From NCBI RefSeq assembly GCF_963678845.1, contig NZ_OY787466.1, positions 992,001 to 1,056,000 on the forward strand: 64,000 nt of DNA, given 5' to 3'. The DNA is from an uncultured Bacteroides sp. GTDB taxonomy: Bacteria; Bacteroidota; Bacteroidia; Bacteroidales; Bacteroidaceae. The position numbers and the translations under genes are program-made. The notes beneath the pieces are model-generated. The model worked only from the letters and a program-made list of their open reading frames with translations, was not told the DNA's origin and searched no databases. Below, piece after piece: positions 25,730 to 34,295 of the stretch. Positions within the stretch are counted from its first letter, which is position 1. Each line of letters starts with the position of its first letter.

Positions 25730-25891
25730 AATTCCTTAACCTTCTGTTTTTTGTATGAATTAGGGTACAAATTTACGCAAAATAGTGGGAATATTCCTTC
25801 TGCTGAATATTTTTATTTTTTCTTTTGTTAAAGTTCGTTGTTGAAGAGATTTTTGAATAAGAAGCACTTTACACCTTTAACCTTGTGTTAC

Positions 25892-25922
25892 TTGTGATTT
25901 TGAAAAGTAAATCTTAAATTTG
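25892..25922 (+). promoter_or_regulatory. Promoter of the GH20 hexosaminidase gene
   Basis: TTG at 25892-25894, 20-bp spacer, TAAATTTG at 25915-25922. It fits the Bacteroides promoter consensus and would give a 5' leader of about 80 nt before the ATG at 26010. Confidence 0.5.
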
Positions 25923-26009
25923 GGGCTTTAGCAACAATTTAAAAATATAAAGTTGGAATGATAAACTTCTTTATAAACTAATCTTAACCAATCAGAAAAG
26001 AACGAAGTA

Positions 26010-28076
26010 ATGAAACGAAATCTAACAAACCTTTTTATCCTGTTGATTGCACTGCTTTGCAATAGCGGAAAGCTGGCAGCTCAATCTGGTATCACCCCAA
26101 AGCCCTTATATGAGGAACAACAAAAGGGAACTTTTACCCTGAATAAAAAAACAGCTGTCTATACAAACCTGGAAGGTGAGGAGCGAACAAATATGCTCAG
26201 TCTTCTCAGAAAATCTCCTTTAAAACTTTCTAAGAAAGGAAAGTTGAATAAGAAAAATACAATAAATCTGCTTTTAGTAGATAAATCTGAAGAATTTCCT
26301 TCTTTAGAAAGTTACCAGCTTTCTGTTTCTTCTTTGAATATAACAATTACGGCAACTAGCGGAGCCGGATTATTCTACGGTGTTCAGTCTCTTTTACAAC
26401 TGACTAATCAGAATAAAGAGGTTGAAGCACAGAAACTTCCGGCTGTTCTTATCAAAGACACTCCAAGGTTTGCTTATCGCGGGCTACATCTGGATGCTTC
26501 CCGTCACTTTCTTCCCAAAGAGTTTATAAAGAAGCAAATTGATATGATGGCTTACTATAAACTTAATCGTTTTCACTGGCACCTTACAGATGGTGCAGGA
26601 TGGCGTATTGAAATAAAGAAATACCCGCTACTGACCGAAATTGCTGCATGGAGACCTTATGATACATGGAAAGAGTGGTGGAAGAATGGTAAAAAGTATT
26701 GCACTAAGGAAAATCCTAAAGCTCAGGGAGGATATTACACTCAGGAAGATATTAAAGAGGTGGTGGCTTATGCTCAAGCACGATTCATTACTGTTATTCC
26801 CGAAATAGAAATGCCGGGACACTCCGAAGAGGTGTTGGCTGTTTATCCTGAATTGTCGTGTTCCGGAAAACCTTATGTGGATTCTGATTTCTGTATTGGT
26901 AATGATAGTACTTTTACATTTCTTGAAAATGTACTCACAGAGGTAATGGAGCTTTTTCCTTCAAAGTATATTCATATAGGTGGCGACGAAGCGACAAAGA
27001 AAAGCTGGAAAACCTGTCCTAAGTGTCAGGCTCGCATGTTGAGTGAAAACATGAAGGATGTGGATCAATTGCAGAGCTACATGATTCATCGTATGGAAAA
27101 GTTCCTCAATGCTCATGGACGCAAATTGTTGGGTTGGGACGAAATTCTTCAGGGAGGTTTGGCTCCTGATGCAACAGTAATGTCATGGCGAGGCGAACAA
27201 GGCGGAATTACTGCAGTAAAAGCGGGTCACCAGACTATTATGACTCCGGGAGAATTTTGTTATTTCGATGCTTATCAGGACGATCCTTCTACACAGCCAG
27301 AAGCAATAAGCGGTTTCCTGCCACTGAAAAAAGTCTATTCATATAATCCGGTACCCGATTCACTCAGTGTGGATGAAAGAAAGTTGATTCTTGGTGTGCA
27401 AGCCAATGTATGGACTGAATATATGCCCACGCTGAAACATACGGAATATATGATTTACCCACGTTTACTGGCCTTGGCAGAAGTAGCATGGACGGCTCCT
27501 GAAAGGAAGTCATATACCGATTTTTATGAGCGTGCTCTAAAAGCAATTCCTTTTCTTGAAAGCCGTGGTTATAATGCTTTCCCTTTGAAAGATGAAGTGG
27601 GAGAGCGACCGGTAAGTCTGGTCAGAGAAAATCATCTGGCAGTAGGGAAAGTAATTACATACAAGAATAAGTATTATCAGAATTATTCTGCGGGAGGAGA
27701 CTCTGCCTTGGTTGATGGTTTAAGAGGCGGTTGGGCGTATGCCGATCACCGCTGGCAAGGTTTTATCGGTAAAGATTTGGATGTTACTATTGATCTAGGT
27801 TCTTCTATGTCTATTCATTCAATCAGTGCAGATTTTATGCAGATCATAGGTCCTGGAGTATGGATGCCTCGCAATGTGGAAATTTCTGTTTCCGAAGATG
27901 GCACAACATTTACTCCCCTCAAACAGATTGATAATGATGTTCCCGAAAATAAAGAAAAACTTATTTTCCGTGATTTTGGCTGGGGAGGTAATGTTACTGC
28001 GCGTTATGTTCATTATGTTGCCCATCAAAACAATAAAGGAGGGTTTATATTTACTGATGAAATAGTGGTTAAGTAA
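26010..28076 (+). CDS. Secreted GH20 beta-N-acetylhexosaminidase with C-terminal F5/8-type domain
   Basis: A 688-residue glycosidase. Residues 1-24 are a signal peptide (ending KLAAQ); about 28-145 form the GH20b alpha/beta domain; about 150-500 the GH20 barrel with FHWHLTDGAGWRIEI, IPEIEMPGHSEE and the catalytic Asp-Glu pair in HIGGDEATKKSW. Residues about 545-688 resemble a discoidin (F5/8 type C) carbohydrate-binding domain (GLRGGWAYADHRWQGF). It removes terminal GlcNAc or GalNAc from glycans in the periplasm or at the cell surface. It has its own promoter and a strong bidirectional terminator at 28096-28142. Confidence 0.95.
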   Translation: MKRNLTNLFILLIALLCNSGKLAAQSGITPKPLYEEQQKGTFTLNKKTAVYTNLEGEERTNMLSLLRKSPLKLSKKGKLNKKNTINLLLVDKSEEFPSLESYQLSVSSLNITITATSGAGLFYGVQSLLQLTNQNKEVEAQKLPAVLIKDTPRFAYRGLHLDASRHFLPKEFIKKQIDMMAYYKLNRFHWHLTDGAGWRIEIKKYPLLTEIAAWRPYDTWKEWWKNGKKYCTKENPKAQGGYYTQEDIKEVVAYAQARFITVIPEIEMPGHSEEVLAVYPELSCSGKPYVDSDFCIGNDSTFTFLENVLTEVMELFPSKYIHIGGDEATKKSWKTCPKCQARMLSENMKDVDQLQSYMIHRMEKFLNAHGRKLLGWDEILQGGLAPDATVMSWRGEQGGITAVKAGHQTIMTPGEFCYFDAYQDDPSTQPEAISGFLPLKKVYSYNPVPDSLSVDERKLILGVQANVWTEYMPTLKHTEYMIYPRLLALAEVAWTAPERKSYTDFYERALKAIPFLESRGYNAFPLKDEVGERPVSLVRENHLAVGKVITYKNKYYQNYSAGGDSALVDGLRGGWAYADHRWQGFIGKDLDVTIDLGSSMSIHSISADFMQIIGPGVWMPRNVEISVSEDGTTFTPLKQIDNDVPENKEKLIFRDFGWGGNVTARYVHYVAHQNNKGGFIFTDEIVVK

Positions 28077-28095
28077 GATTAAGTTCTAATATATA

Positions 28096-28142
28096 AAATA
28101 GAAAAGTAGGATATTTAGCGAGGATATCCTACTTTTCTATTT
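28096..28142. terminator. Bidirectional terminator after the hexosaminidase gene
   Basis: A perfect 19-bp inverted repeat (28096-28114 with 28124-28142; core AAAAGTAGGATAT / ATATCCTACTTTT) with a 9-nt loop, A-rich before and T-rich after, between convergent genes. Confidence 0.85.
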
Positions 28143-28158
28143 TACTCATTATCTCGTA

Positions 28159-28992
28159 TTATTTTTCCACTTCTGCATCAACGCTTATTCCCAACTTAAC
28201 AGGTAATGATTCCCATTTTCCCTGACTTGTTTTTCTGCAATAGGATGTTGCTCCTATCATTCCCGATGCCAGATATAACCCTCCTTTTCCTAAATCCTTA
28301 ATAAATTCCATTGTAACAAGTGTGTTTCCTTCAACAACAATATCGTTCAATTTATTATCAGATAAATTTGCATTCAGAATGAATCGACTTTTGGGTACTT
28401 TCCTGAAAATATAAATTGGATCGCGCAACACATTTACAAAAGTCTTTTTGTCTGTCTCTTTGTAAATATTCAGACGAAAACAAAGACTGTCATAACTGCA
28501 ATTGGATACTTTTATAGAGATGTTATGCAAGATAGCCCGTTTTTTAATCTTTAATAGAACTCCCATTTCATAACCCTTTCTATTATCCTTGAAACCGGCT
28601 TGAAAAAACACCTTGAAATTATTACCTAACTTCTTTTCTTTTACACGAATTGGTTTTATTACTACTTCACTCAGATTAAAGACTTGTGGCTTTAGGCTGA
28701 TAAGATGAGATTGCTTTTTGAAATCAGCCATCTTAATGGAGATAGGAATGTATCCCGTATATGAAAAACGAATAGAATCGTTATCAAATTCGGTACCAAC
28801 ATTAATGTTGTAGTGCCCGTTTACATTTGAAACCGTACCTATATCTTTCCCTATCACACCAATATTTACGTATTCCAAAGGTTTCTTTGTACTCTCATCT
28901 AATACTTGCCCGGTATATGTTTGAGCAAATGTTGTGGTAGTGAAAATAAGCAAGATAAATAAGCTGATGGTTCTTTTTATTTTTCTTTTCAT
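28159..28992 (-). CDS. Secreted CarboxypepD_reg-like protein of unknown function
   Basis: A 277-residue protein with a signal peptide (residues 1-23, ending TTTFAQ). Residues about 25-110 are a CarboxypepD_reg-like sandwich (YTGQVLDESTKKPLEYVNIG, VSNVNGHYNI), the same type of module that heads TonB receptors, ending LSEVVIKP. No plug or barrel follows. The C-terminal part (about 120-277) has strand-rich sequence with a few cysteines and no family I recognise. It may be a periplasmic or surface protein. It is monocistronic, convergent with the hexosaminidase. Confidence 0.85.
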   Translation of the reverse strand: MKRKIKRTISLFILLIFTTTTFAQTYTGQVLDESTKKPLEYVNIGVIGKDIGTVSNVNGHYNINVGTEFDNDSIRFSYTGYIPISIKMADFKKQSHLISLKPQVFNLSEVVIKPIRVKEKKLGNNFKVFFQAGFKDNRKGYEMGVLLKIKKRAILHNISIKVSNCSYDSLCFRLNIYKETDKKTFVNVLRDPIYIFRKVPKSRFILNANLSDNKLNDIVVEGNTLVTMEFIKDLGKGGLYLASGMIGATSYCRKTSQGKWESLPVKLGISVDAEVEK

Positions 28993-29535
28993 TATAATTT
29001 TTTTTATATAATAGTTCTGTTTCTATCTCAAATAGATAAACTTATATACAAAGGTATTTATTTTTTAATATATAAATAAAATAAACTTATTTATATGTCG
29101 CTTTATTTCATATTATAGCTTTTTATTCAAGTTATTGAGTCTGCACTAACACTTCAGTTTTTCTCTTTTTTCAGTAACCGAAATATTTACTATTATTGGA
29201 AGTTGAAAACTCGTATAGGAGTCATTGATAAAAAGGTAAGCTGATATTTGTTAATGTTCCCAATAACTAATAAAACAATAAGCAGATATTAGTTAAAGTA
29301 AGGCGGAATATTAATGCTGGCCTGTACAAGCCAGAACGGTAGCCTGTACAAGCTGGGGCACTGGCTTGTACAACTCAGATAGCTAGCTTGTACAAGCTGA
29401 TACTAATTATCCCCGGAACATTACTTATTTTCTCAGGTTAATCTTGTTAAATCATGCTCAGAAGTTTTTTATACTTTACTCTGCCTTATTCAAAAAACAA
29501 TTATCTTTGATGTCGTTTAAGTAACTAAGAAAATT
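28993..29535. other. Gene-free region with phased word repeats
   Basis: No gene is visible. Besides the TGTACA array at 29323-29394 it holds GATATTTGTTAA at 29243-29254 and GATATTAGTTAA at 29285-29296 (42 bp apart), with the reverse word TAACTAATA at 29264-29272 between them. TATCTTTG at 29502-29509 may be the -7 box of the acetyltransferase gene at 29536. Confidence 0.4.
29323..29394. repeat. Phased TGTACA palindrome array (22-bp period), G/C-flanked form
   Basis: TGTACA occurs at 29323, 29345, 29367 and 29389, exactly 22 bp apart. Flanks extend each unit to a dyad: GGCCTGTACAAGCC, AGCCTGTACAAGCT, GGCTTGTACAACTC and AGCTTGTACAAGCT. The last is a perfect 14-bp palindrome. The array resembles the one at 10137-10218, though the flanks differ completely. 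Confidence 0.75.
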
Positions 29536-30033
29536 ATGAATGGCTTAGAATTTGTAGAACTTCAGGAAGAAGATCTTCCTTTCGTTAAAGAGATGTATGA
29601 CTACTACACACTGAACACCACTGTAGTTTACTCCATAGATCCTGTTCCCATGGAAGATATCCGGAGTTTTGTTCCTGTAAAAGATCCATTTTATCGATCT
29701 TTTATGCTTGTTACCCCCGAAGGAGAGAAGTGTGGCTTTTGTTATTTTAATAAGTTTAAACCTCGTGCGGCATTTAGTGTCTCGGTTGAGATTACAATTT
29801 ATCTGAAACCCGGATTTGAGGGTAGAGGATATGGAACCGAATCTTTGCTAAGGCTTGAAGAATATGTTCGCGAGGGAAGGTTTACAAATATTATTGCATT
29901 AATCTCTGGTGATAATATGGTCAGCCGACATTTGTTTGAGAAGTGTGGCTATACTTGCAGTGGGAATTTAAAGAATGTGGCCCGCAAGTTTGATCAATAT
30001 CTGGATTTGATGTTCTATCAGAAAGAGGTTTAG
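29536..30033 (+). CDS. GNAT-family N-acetyltransferase, phosphinothricin/Met-sulfoximine acetyltransferase-like
   Basis: A 165-residue acetyltransferase. It has the N-terminal MYDYYTLNTTVVY region that resembles the Pat/MddA group, and the acetyl-CoA loop KPGFEGRGYGTESLL at about residues 93-107. SGDNMVSRHLFEKCGY near the C-terminus is the usual late motif. It would acetylate a small amine; the true substrate is unknown. A second, unrelated GNAT gene starts 59 bp downstream, possibly in the same transcript, which ends at 30543-30576. Confidence 0.9.
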   Translation: MNGLEFVELQEEDLPFVKEMYDYYTLNTTVVYSIDPVPMEDIRSFVPVKDPFYRSFMLVTPEGEKCGFCYFNKFKPRAAFSVSVEITIYLKPGFEGRGYGTESLLRLEEYVREGRFTNIIALISGDNMVSRHLFEKCGYTCSGNLKNVARKFDQYLDLMFYQKEV

Positions 30034-30092
30034 CTTCTATATTATTTAGATACCTGAAATAAAATAATTGAAATGCTAATATTTGCTTAGTT

Positions 30093-30515
30093 ATGGAAAT
30101 AAGAATTAGTAATAGTTGCGAGAAAGTTAACTTCTCTGAAGTTGTAGAAATATTAAAAGCCGTAGGTATGAGGTATCATGCTCCAGAGGTTCAGGAAAAA
30201 GCTTTTCGGAATAGCTCCTGTACGGTTTTCATATTTCACAAAGAAACATTGGTTGGATTCGCACGGGCCATCAGTGATGGCGTTTTTCAGGCTGCGGTAT
30301 ATGATGTAGCTATTCATCCATCCTGTCAGGGCAAAGGATTGGGTAAAATACTTATTGAAAATATAAAAGAACAACTTTCCGGCTTTAATCTCATTTTGTA
30401 TGCCTCTCCGGGCAAGGAAGAATTTTATAAAAGGAGCGGTTTCAGTAAAATGCTCACCGGCATGGCTTATTTTCAGGATGCTGACAGTAAAAGAGAAAAA
30501 GGGTTTATTGAATAA
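30093..30515 (+). CDS. GNAT-family N-acetyltransferase, small
   Basis: A 140-residue acetyltransferase. The acetyl-CoA-binding loop is seen in IHPSCQGKGLGKILIENI (about residues 77-94), preceded by VYDVA and followed by LYASPGKEEFYKRSGF. The substrate is unknown. It lies 59 bp after another GNAT gene, and a strong intrinsic terminator follows 27 bp after its stop. Confidence 0.9.
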   Translation: MEIRISNSCEKVNFSEVVEILKAVGMRYHAPEVQEKAFRNSSCTVFIFHKETLVGFARAISDGVFQAAVYDVAIHPSCQGKGLGKILIENIKEQLSGFNLILYASPGKEEFYKRSGFSKMLTGMAYFQDADSKREKGFIE

Positions 30516-30542
30516 GAAGAATCATTTGAAAACATAATTTGT

Positions 30543-30576
30543 ATCCTGCAAGATCTACTCTTGCAGGATTTTTTTA
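30543..30576 (+). terminator. Intrinsic terminator after the GNAT pair
   Basis: A perfect 11-bp stem ATCCTGCAAGA / TCTTGCAGGAT (30543-30553 and 30559-30569) with a 5-nt loop, followed by a T-run on the plus strand. Confidence 0.9.
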
Positions 30577-30630
30577 TACATTAATTATTGGTAATTGTAT
30601 TTATTTAAACATGAAAAAGAATTACTTTTG

Positions 30631-30661
30631 TTGTTTTTTAAATCTTTACTATTTATATTTG
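30631..30661 (+). promoter_or_regulatory. Candidate promoter of the GLPGLI array
   Basis: TTG at 30631-30633, 20-bp spacer, TATATTTG at 30654-30661. It is the only consensus-like promoter seen between the terminator at 30576 and the first complete GLPGLI gene at 30992, and lies just upstream of the decayed GLPGLI fragment. Confidence 0.5.
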
Positions 30662-30724
30662 TAGATGAAATAATACTCTTTATTAATAGTTGTTGTATTG
30701 CTTATTATTAAAATTGAACGATGA

Positions 30725-30850
30725 AAAAAGTTATTCAAAAGTTTTGTTGTAATATTAGGAAAGACAACAGATGAATATGGAACTCCAATGGAATTTCTAG
30801 TAAGAAAGTTTGTAGAGATGGAAGCTCTGGAACCTGTTAAAAGGAACTAA
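30725..30850 (+). pseudogene. Decayed C-terminal fragment of a GLPGLI-family gene
   Basis: About 41 codons ending in VRKFVEMEALEPVKRN and a TAA stop. The frame (FKSFVVILGKTTDEYGTPME...) aligns with the C-terminal end of the intact copies (FKRFGATVGKVTDANGRPVK..., then RKYVDLEVLE). An in-frame TGA lies right before it and no GLPGLI core remains. It is the relic of a further unit at the 5' end of the array and too short to be a functional gene. Confidence 0.75.
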
Positions 30851-30991
30851 TACTAAAAACAGACTTATGATGGAATATAAGCATATCATATTTGCTTTTT
30901 ATTGTTTATAATCTTGTGTTCAGGAATTATTAATATAATAGGAGATTTGAACAACTAATTTGAATTTTAGTGATTGAAAAAATAATTTTAT

Positions 30992-31810
30992 ATGAAAAGA
31001 ACTATAATATTGTTTTTCTTATTGGTATCGGAATTGAATTCTTTTTCTCAAAATCTATCAGATAGTGCTTATATACAAGTAACTTATAAAGAAGATTTCG
31101 CAAGGAGTCCTGATTCTCCAAAGAAAATGGAATTCGATGAAATGGTTTTGAATATAGGGAATCTATGTTCTGAGTTTTATAGTAAAAGAGAAAATCAAAT
31201 ACAACATATCAGAGACAGTGTATTTGCTTTAGGAGGAGATATTTCACAAGCTGCATCTCTTGTTGCTGATATTCCCCGAAGTTACCAGTATTATCATGTA
31301 TATAAAAACTATCCTTCTGAGGGGATGCTGACTTATACAGATAAAGTATTATTTGATTCTTACAGATATGAAGAACCTTTAGAAAAACCATTATGGAATT
31401 TACTTTCAGAACGAAAAGATATTCAGGGATATTCATGTCAGAAAGCTTTGGCAGCATTTAAAGGAAGAAAATGGACAGCTTGGTATACTACTGAAATACC
31501 AATTTCAGATGGACCTTGGAAGCTTAGTGGATTACCCGGTCTAATATTGGACGCTGTGGATAGTGATAGTCTTTATCATTTTTATTGTGTTGGAATCAGA
31601 CAATTAAAAGAAAGTATACCTATAAATATAAAAAGGAAATTTATTAAATGTTCAAAGCAAGAACTATATGGAAAAAGAAAACAATTAGATGAGGATCTGG
31701 TTGCATCTCTCAAAAGTATGCCTCATATAACAAATGTTATTATGAAAGATCCTGAAAAAACAACTAAAAAATATATAGACATGGAAGTCCCGGAACCGAC
31801 CAAAAAATAA
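30992..31810 (+). CDS. GLPGLI family protein, copy 1 (diverged)
   Basis: A 272-residue exported protein. Residues 1-20 are a signal peptide (ILFFLLVSELNSFSQ). The core holds IQGYSCQKALAAFKGRKW, TEIPISDGPWKLSGLPGLIL (the family-naming GLPGLI motif) and the DSDSLYHFYCVG that follows. The C-terminus ends in KYIDMEVPEPTKK. The family is common in Bacteroidota and its function is not established. Against copies 2-4 this copy differs throughout the N-terminal third and has MKRTIILFFLLVSE rather than MNRIF at the start. The truncated receptor head starts 2 bp after its stop. Confidence 0.92.
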   Translation: MKRTIILFFLLVSELNSFSQNLSDSAYIQVTYKEDFARSPDSPKKMEFDEMVLNIGNLCSEFYSKRENQIQHIRDSVFALGGDISQAASLVADIPRSYQYYHVYKNYPSEGMLTYTDKVLFDSYRYEEPLEKPLWNLLSERKDIQGYSCQKALAAFKGRKWTAWYTTEIPISDGPWKLSGLPGLILDAVDSDSLYHFYCVGIRQLKESIPINIKRKFIKCSKQELYGKRKQLDEDLVASLKSMPHITNVIMKDPEKTTKKYIDMEVPEPTKK

Positions 31811-31812
31811 GA

Positions 31813-31995
31813 ATGAAAAAACTACTATTGGCTTTATTGGGGGTTGTAGCTCCGTTTACATTATACTCACAGGCTTTCAGTGGAAGAGTAATTAATAACT
31901 CAACAGAGGAACCTCTTGAGATGGCTTCTGTGAACTCTGTTGTAAATGCAATCTATTTAGTAAAATGTCATATTAATATAATTGTATATTTTTAA
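31813..31995 (+). pseudogene. Truncated receptor head, copy 1
   Basis: A 60-codon frame whose first 41 or so codons (MKKLLLALLGVVAPFTLYSQ, AFSGRVINNSTEEPLEMASV) match the N-terminus of the full receptor at 35510: signal peptide plus the first strands of the CarboxypepD_reg-like domain. After EMASV the match stops abruptly and a tail (NSVVNAIYLVK) follows that is shared by all three truncated heads. It could at most give a short secreted peptide. It starts 2 bp after the GLPGLI stop. Confidence 0.8.
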
Positions 31996-32006
31996 AACTA
32001 AAATTT

Positions 32007-32840
32007 ATGAATCGAATTTTTATTATAGTACTTTTTCTTTTTATTAAAATATCATGTTTTCCTCAACACGCTATTGATTCTGCATATTTAAAGGTTACAT
32101 ATCTAGAAGACTTTGTTATGAATGCTGAGAATCTAAGTAAAAAAAACAATGATGAATTAGTATTGAATATTGGAAAATATAGTTCTGAATTTTATAGCTT
32201 ACGTGAAGATCGTGTAATGCAAATAACAGATAGTATTATGGCTTCAGGTGGAGATGAGCTTCAAGTCCATGATGCTTATGCTGATTTACCTAGAAGCATG
32301 CAGAAATTTCGTATATACAAGAATTTATATTCAGATAATAAGTTGACTTATATTGATGAGGTATATACTTCATATTATAAGTATGAGGAAACAATAGAAA
32401 AGCCTATTTGGACTTTTTTACAAGAGAAAAAAGAAATTCAAGGCTATTCTTGTCAAAAGGCAAAAACTAAATTTAAAGGACGAGAATGGACTGCATGGTT
32501 TACTACAGAAATACCAGTATCTGATGGGCCATGGAAACTTTGCGGATTACCCGGCCTGATTTTGGCTGCTGCTGATAGTGATAGTCTCTATCATTTTTAT
32601 TGTGTTGGAGTGAACAAATTAACGAAGAAAAAGCCTATTAAAATTTTTAAAGCAAAATATATCGTTTGTGATAAAAAAGAGTTTTATTCAGTCATGAAGC
32701 GGATGTGTGAACAGCCTTTTGAATTCTTTAAACGTTTTGGCTTAATATCTGTAAAGGTAACAGATGCAAATGGCAGAAATATAAAATTGCCAGCAAGAAA
32801 GTATATAGACATGGAAGTCTTAGAACCTGCTAAGAAATGA
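32007..32840 (+). CDS. GLPGLI family protein, copy 2
   Basis: A 277-residue exported protein with signal peptide MNRIFIIVLFLFIKISCFPQ. The conserved core has IQGYSCQKAKTKFKGREW, SDGPWKLCGLPGLILAAADS and YHFYCVGVNKL, and the C-terminus ends RKYIDMEVLEPAKK. Copy-specific features are QITDSIMASGGDEL, EVYTSYYKYEETIEKP and FGLISVKV. The stop TGA overlaps the start of the next truncated receptor head (ATGA), so the two are translationally coupled. Confidence 0.93.
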   Translation: MNRIFIIVLFLFIKISCFPQHAIDSAYLKVTYLEDFVMNAENLSKKNNDELVLNIGKYSSEFYSLREDRVMQITDSIMASGGDELQVHDAYADLPRSMQKFRIYKNLYSDNKLTYIDEVYTSYYKYEETIEKPIWTFLQEKKEIQGYSCQKAKTKFKGREWTAWFTTEIPVSDGPWKLCGLPGLILAAADSDSLYHFYCVGVNKLTKKKPIKIFKAKYIVCDKKEFYSVMKRMCEQPFEFFKRFGLISVKVTDANGRNIKLPARKYIDMEVLEPAKK

Positions 32841-33004
32841 GAAAACTACTATTGGCTTTATTGGGGATTGTAGCTCCGTTTACATTGTACTCACAGACTT
32901 TCAGTGGAAGAGTAATTAATAACTCAACAGATAAACCTCTTGAGATGGCTTCTGTGAACTCTGTTGTAAATGCAATCTATTTAGTAAAATATATATTAAT
33001 GTAA
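32837..33004 (+). pseudogene. Truncated receptor head, copy 2
   Basis: A 55-codon frame (MRKLLLALLGIVAPFTLYSQ, then TFSGRVINNSTDKPLEMASV) nearly identical to the start of the full receptor at 35510. It breaks off after EMASV into NSVVNAIYLVKYILM and a stop. The ATG overlaps the GLPGLI stop codon (ATGA). The junction is at 32954, followed by the 35-nt sequence common to all three truncated heads. Confidence 0.8.
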
Positions 33005-33029
33005 TTGTATGTTTTTAAAACTAAAATTT

Positions 33030-33866
33030 ATGAATCGAATTTTTATTATAGTAGTTTTTCTTTTTATTAAAATATCGTGTTTTCCTCAACACGCTATTGA
33101 TTCTGCATATTTAAAGGTTACATATCTAGAAGACTTTGTTATGAATGCTGAGAATCTAAGTAAAAAAAGCAATGATGAATTGGTATTGAATATTGGAGAA
33201 TATAGTTCTGAATTTTATAGTTTACGTGAAGATCGTGTAATGCAAATAAGAGATAGCGTTTTAGCTGCTGGTGGAACTGGCTTTCAAGCCTATGATGCTT
33301 ATGCTGATTTACCGAGAAGTAGGCAAAAATTTCGCTTATACAAGAACTTATATTCTGATAATAAGCTGATCTATATTGACGAAGTAGACGCTAATCTATA
33401 TTATAAATATAATGAGACAATAGAAAAACCTGTCTGGACTTTTTTGCAAGAGAAAAAAGAAATTCAAGGCTATGCTTGTCAAAAGGCAAAAACTAAATTT
33501 AAAGGACGAGAATGGGCTGCATGGTTTACCACAGAAATACCTGTATCTGATGGGCCGTGGAAACTTTGCGGATTACCTGGTCTGATTCTGGATGCTGTTG
33601 ACAGTGATAGTCTCTATCATTTTTATTGCGTTGGAGTAAATAAATTATCAAAGAAAAAGCCGATCAAGATCCTTAAGACAAAATATGTTGCTTGTGATAA
33701 AAAAGAATTCTATTCAGCAATGAAGCAGATGTATGAACAACCTCTTGAATTCTTTAAACGTTTTGGCGCAACGGTAGGAAAAGTTACAGATGCAAATGGT
33801 AGACCAGTAAAATTACCTGTGAGAAAATATGTAGATCTGGAGGTCTTGGAATCTGCTAAAAAATAA
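33030..33866 (+). CDS. GLPGLI family protein, copy 3
   Basis: A 278-residue exported protein. I start at ATG 33030 (MNRIFIIVVFLFIKISCFPQ) by comparison with copies 2 and 4; an upstream ATG at 33009 would add seven residues before the signal peptide. The core carries IQGYACQKAKTKFKGREW, SDGPWKLCGLPGLILDAVDS and YHFYCVGVNKL, and it ends RKYVDLEVLESAKK. Copy-specific features are GEYSSEF, QIRDSVLAAGGTGFQAYD and FGATVGKV. A truncated receptor head follows 2 bp after the stop. Confidence 0.93.
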   Translation: MNRIFIIVVFLFIKISCFPQHAIDSAYLKVTYLEDFVMNAENLSKKSNDELVLNIGEYSSEFYSLREDRVMQIRDSVLAAGGTGFQAYDAYADLPRSRQKFRLYKNLYSDNKLIYIDEVDANLYYKYNETIEKPVWTFLQEKKEIQGYACQKAKTKFKGREWAAWFTTEIPVSDGPWKLCGLPGLILDAVDSDSLYHFYCVGVNKLSKKKPIKILKTKYVACDKKEFYSAMKQMYEQPLEFFKRFGATVGKVTDANGRPVKLPVRKYVDLEVLESAKK

Positions 33867-33868
33867 AA

Positions 33869-34045
33869 ATGAGAAAACTACTATTGGTTATATGTGGAAT
33901 TGTAGTTCCGTTTACATTATATTCACAGACTTTCAGTGGTAGAGTAATAAATAACTCTACAGACAAACCTCTTGAGATGGCTTCTGTGAACTCTGTTGTA
34001 AATGCAATCTATTTAGTAAATATGTATTGTAAAATTTGGAAATAA
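33869..34045 (+). pseudogene. Truncated receptor head, copy 3
   Basis: A 58-codon frame (MRKLLLVICGIVVPFTLYSQ, then TFSGRVINNSTDKPLEMASV) matching the receptor start at 35510 with a few substitutions, so it is older or less constrained than copy 2. The junction and the 35-nt common tail are at 33986-34020. The downstream sequence then differs from copies 1 and 2 and leads into the small secreted-protein gene. Confidence 0.8.
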
Positions 34046-34162
34046 TTATTGTAATATAATTAAAATATTAAAATGTCCAATGCTATTATTATTGATATTG
34101 ATATAATTGCTTGTTTTATATGAAGTTATATCGTTTTTTTATAAAAAATGTCCAATGATATT

Positions 34163-34194
34163 TTTGTTTATTTTATCATAAGACACTATTTTTG
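34163..34194 (+). promoter_or_regulatory. Promoter of the small secreted cysteine protein
   Basis: TTTG at 34163-34166, exactly 20 bp, then TATTTTTG at 34187-34194. This is a full match to the Bacteroides consensus. Transcription would start near 34201, about 95-100 nt before the start codon. Confidence 0.75.
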
Positions 34195-34295
34195 TCGCAA
34201 GTTATTTATCTAATACATCTGCTTTGATAATTTGTATGTATATATAATTGATAGATTGTCGACATCTATATATTTTAATTTTGAATTTTAAAAAA

